From assembly GCA_002392385.1 (NCBI GenBank), contig DGGX01000074.1, forward strand, positions 1-6,656: DNA of 6,656 nucleotides, read 5' to 3'. Below are positions 6,448-6,656 of the stretch, piece after piece. Position numbers and translations under genes: made by a program. The stretch comes from Lachnospiraceae bacterium UBA3863. Lineage in GTDB: Bacteria > Bacillota > Clostridia > Lachnospirales > Lachnospiraceae. The notes under the pieces are model-generated. The model was not told the DNA's origin, did no database searches, and saw nothing but the letters and a program-made list of their open reading frames with translations. Every line of letters starts with the position of its first letter. Position 1 is the stretch's first letter.

Positions 6448-6465
6448 TCGGAACAGTGTCGGAAC
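6448..6465. repeat. Direct repeat over the -35 zone of the operon promoter
   Basis: TCGGAAC occurs at 6448-6454 and again at 6459-6465, an 11-bp period, so both copies face the same side of the helix. On the minus strand this reads GTTCCGA-CACT-GTTCCGA and covers the expected -35 region, where a transcription factor could bind as a tandem. No regulator is encoded in view. Confidence 0.35.
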
Positions 6466-6492
6466 TAACGTTACTATATGCGCCCGGACATG

Positions 6493-6518
6493 AAAAGGGA
6501 GCCGGTCTCCCGGCTCCC
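6493..6518 (-). terminator. Intrinsic terminator of the right-edge gene
   Basis: A perfect 9-bp stem, GGGAGCCGG (6497-6505) with CCGGCTCCC (6510-6518), around a 4-nt loop, followed on the minus strand by TTTTCATG. It lies 22 nt after the TAA of the partial gene at the right edge and upstream of the operon promoter, so it separates the two transcription units. The T-tract is short. Confidence 0.75.
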
Positions 6519-6540
6519 TGAAGGTGGGCTCGTTGATCTC

Positions 6541-6656
6541 TTACAGACTGCGTCCCAGCTGATAGGCTTCCTGCGGATAGCCGCTGCGCCTCGTCATGCC
6601 CGGTGTGCCGCAGCCATATCCCAGCACCATTCCGCAGTCTCTGAAACGGATGTAGC
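6541..6656 (-). CDS. C-terminal end of an unrecognised protein (partial)
   Basis: Only the last 37 codons and the TAA stop (6541-6543) are in the window; the frame is open to the right edge. The visible end includes YIRFRDCGMVLGYGCG (first 16 residues) and then TPGMTRRSGYPQEAY, finishing QLGRSL. Two cysteines eight residues apart and the Gly-rich run suggest a folded, conserved terminus rather than a tail. I do not recognise the family. Support for it being real is the position of the stop just before a minus-strand terminator and the codon use, which is like its neighbours. Confidence 0.65.
   Translation of the reverse strand, partial: YIRFRDCGMVLGYGCGTPGMTRRSGYPQEAYQLGRSL

Noticed and set aside
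5931..6521. A 196-codon plus-strand frame opposite the aldolase N-terminus
   Set aside because: It is antisense to the well-supported aldolase and ends inside the terminator and promoter region.

Overview
The window (about 60% G+C by eye) looks like a chromosomal segment of a high-GC Clostridia-type Bacillota, most plausibly a gut Lachnospiraceae relative. This rests on G/C-rich third codon positions, purine-rich Shine-Dalgarno sites (GGGGAGG, GGGGGGAG, AGAAGGG), extended -10 promoters, a Sec-exported SH3-3D wall protein with a 'YYNLNM' signature, and a Hsp70-like/zinc-ribbon gene set of the kind I associate with these genomes. The assignment is inference, not a database result.

Every gene I can support is on the minus strand. 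Read in the direction of transcription (right to left): (i) 6656-6541, the last 37 codons of an unrecognised gene, closed by an intrinsic terminator at 6493-6518; (ii) an intergenic region with a likely extended -10 promoter (6435-6443) and an 11-bp-periodic direct repeat over the -35 zone; (iii) a four-gene run, 6359-1346: a PLP-dependent threonine aldolase, a membrane protein with two N-terminal RanBP2/zinc-ribbon fingers (its start overlaps the aldolase stop by 11 bp), a two-TM protein of unknown function, and a 636-residue actin/Hsp70-fold ATPase with a C-terminal membrane hairpin; (iv) a 152-bp gap with a second extended -10 promoter and an AT-rich palindrome; (v) a secreted SH3b plus 3D (double-psi beta-barrel) protein, 1193-198, closed by a very long hairpin terminator; (vi) a repeat-rich, apparently non-coding tail, 1-121.

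The central genes (zinc-finger membrane protein, two-TM protein, membrane-anchored Hsp70-like ATPase) form the most interesting unit. All three are predicted membrane proteins, tightly spaced (gaps of 40 and 50 bp) and each with its own strong ribosome-binding site. A reasonable hypothesis is a membrane-bound chaperone-like ATPase with a dedicated partner or exchange factor and a zinc-finger adaptor carrying an extracytoplasmic sensor domain. The 3D-domain wall protein immediately downstream, transcribed from its own promoter, makes a cell-envelope role plausible but does not prove it. The threonine aldolase shares the transcript without an obvious functional link.
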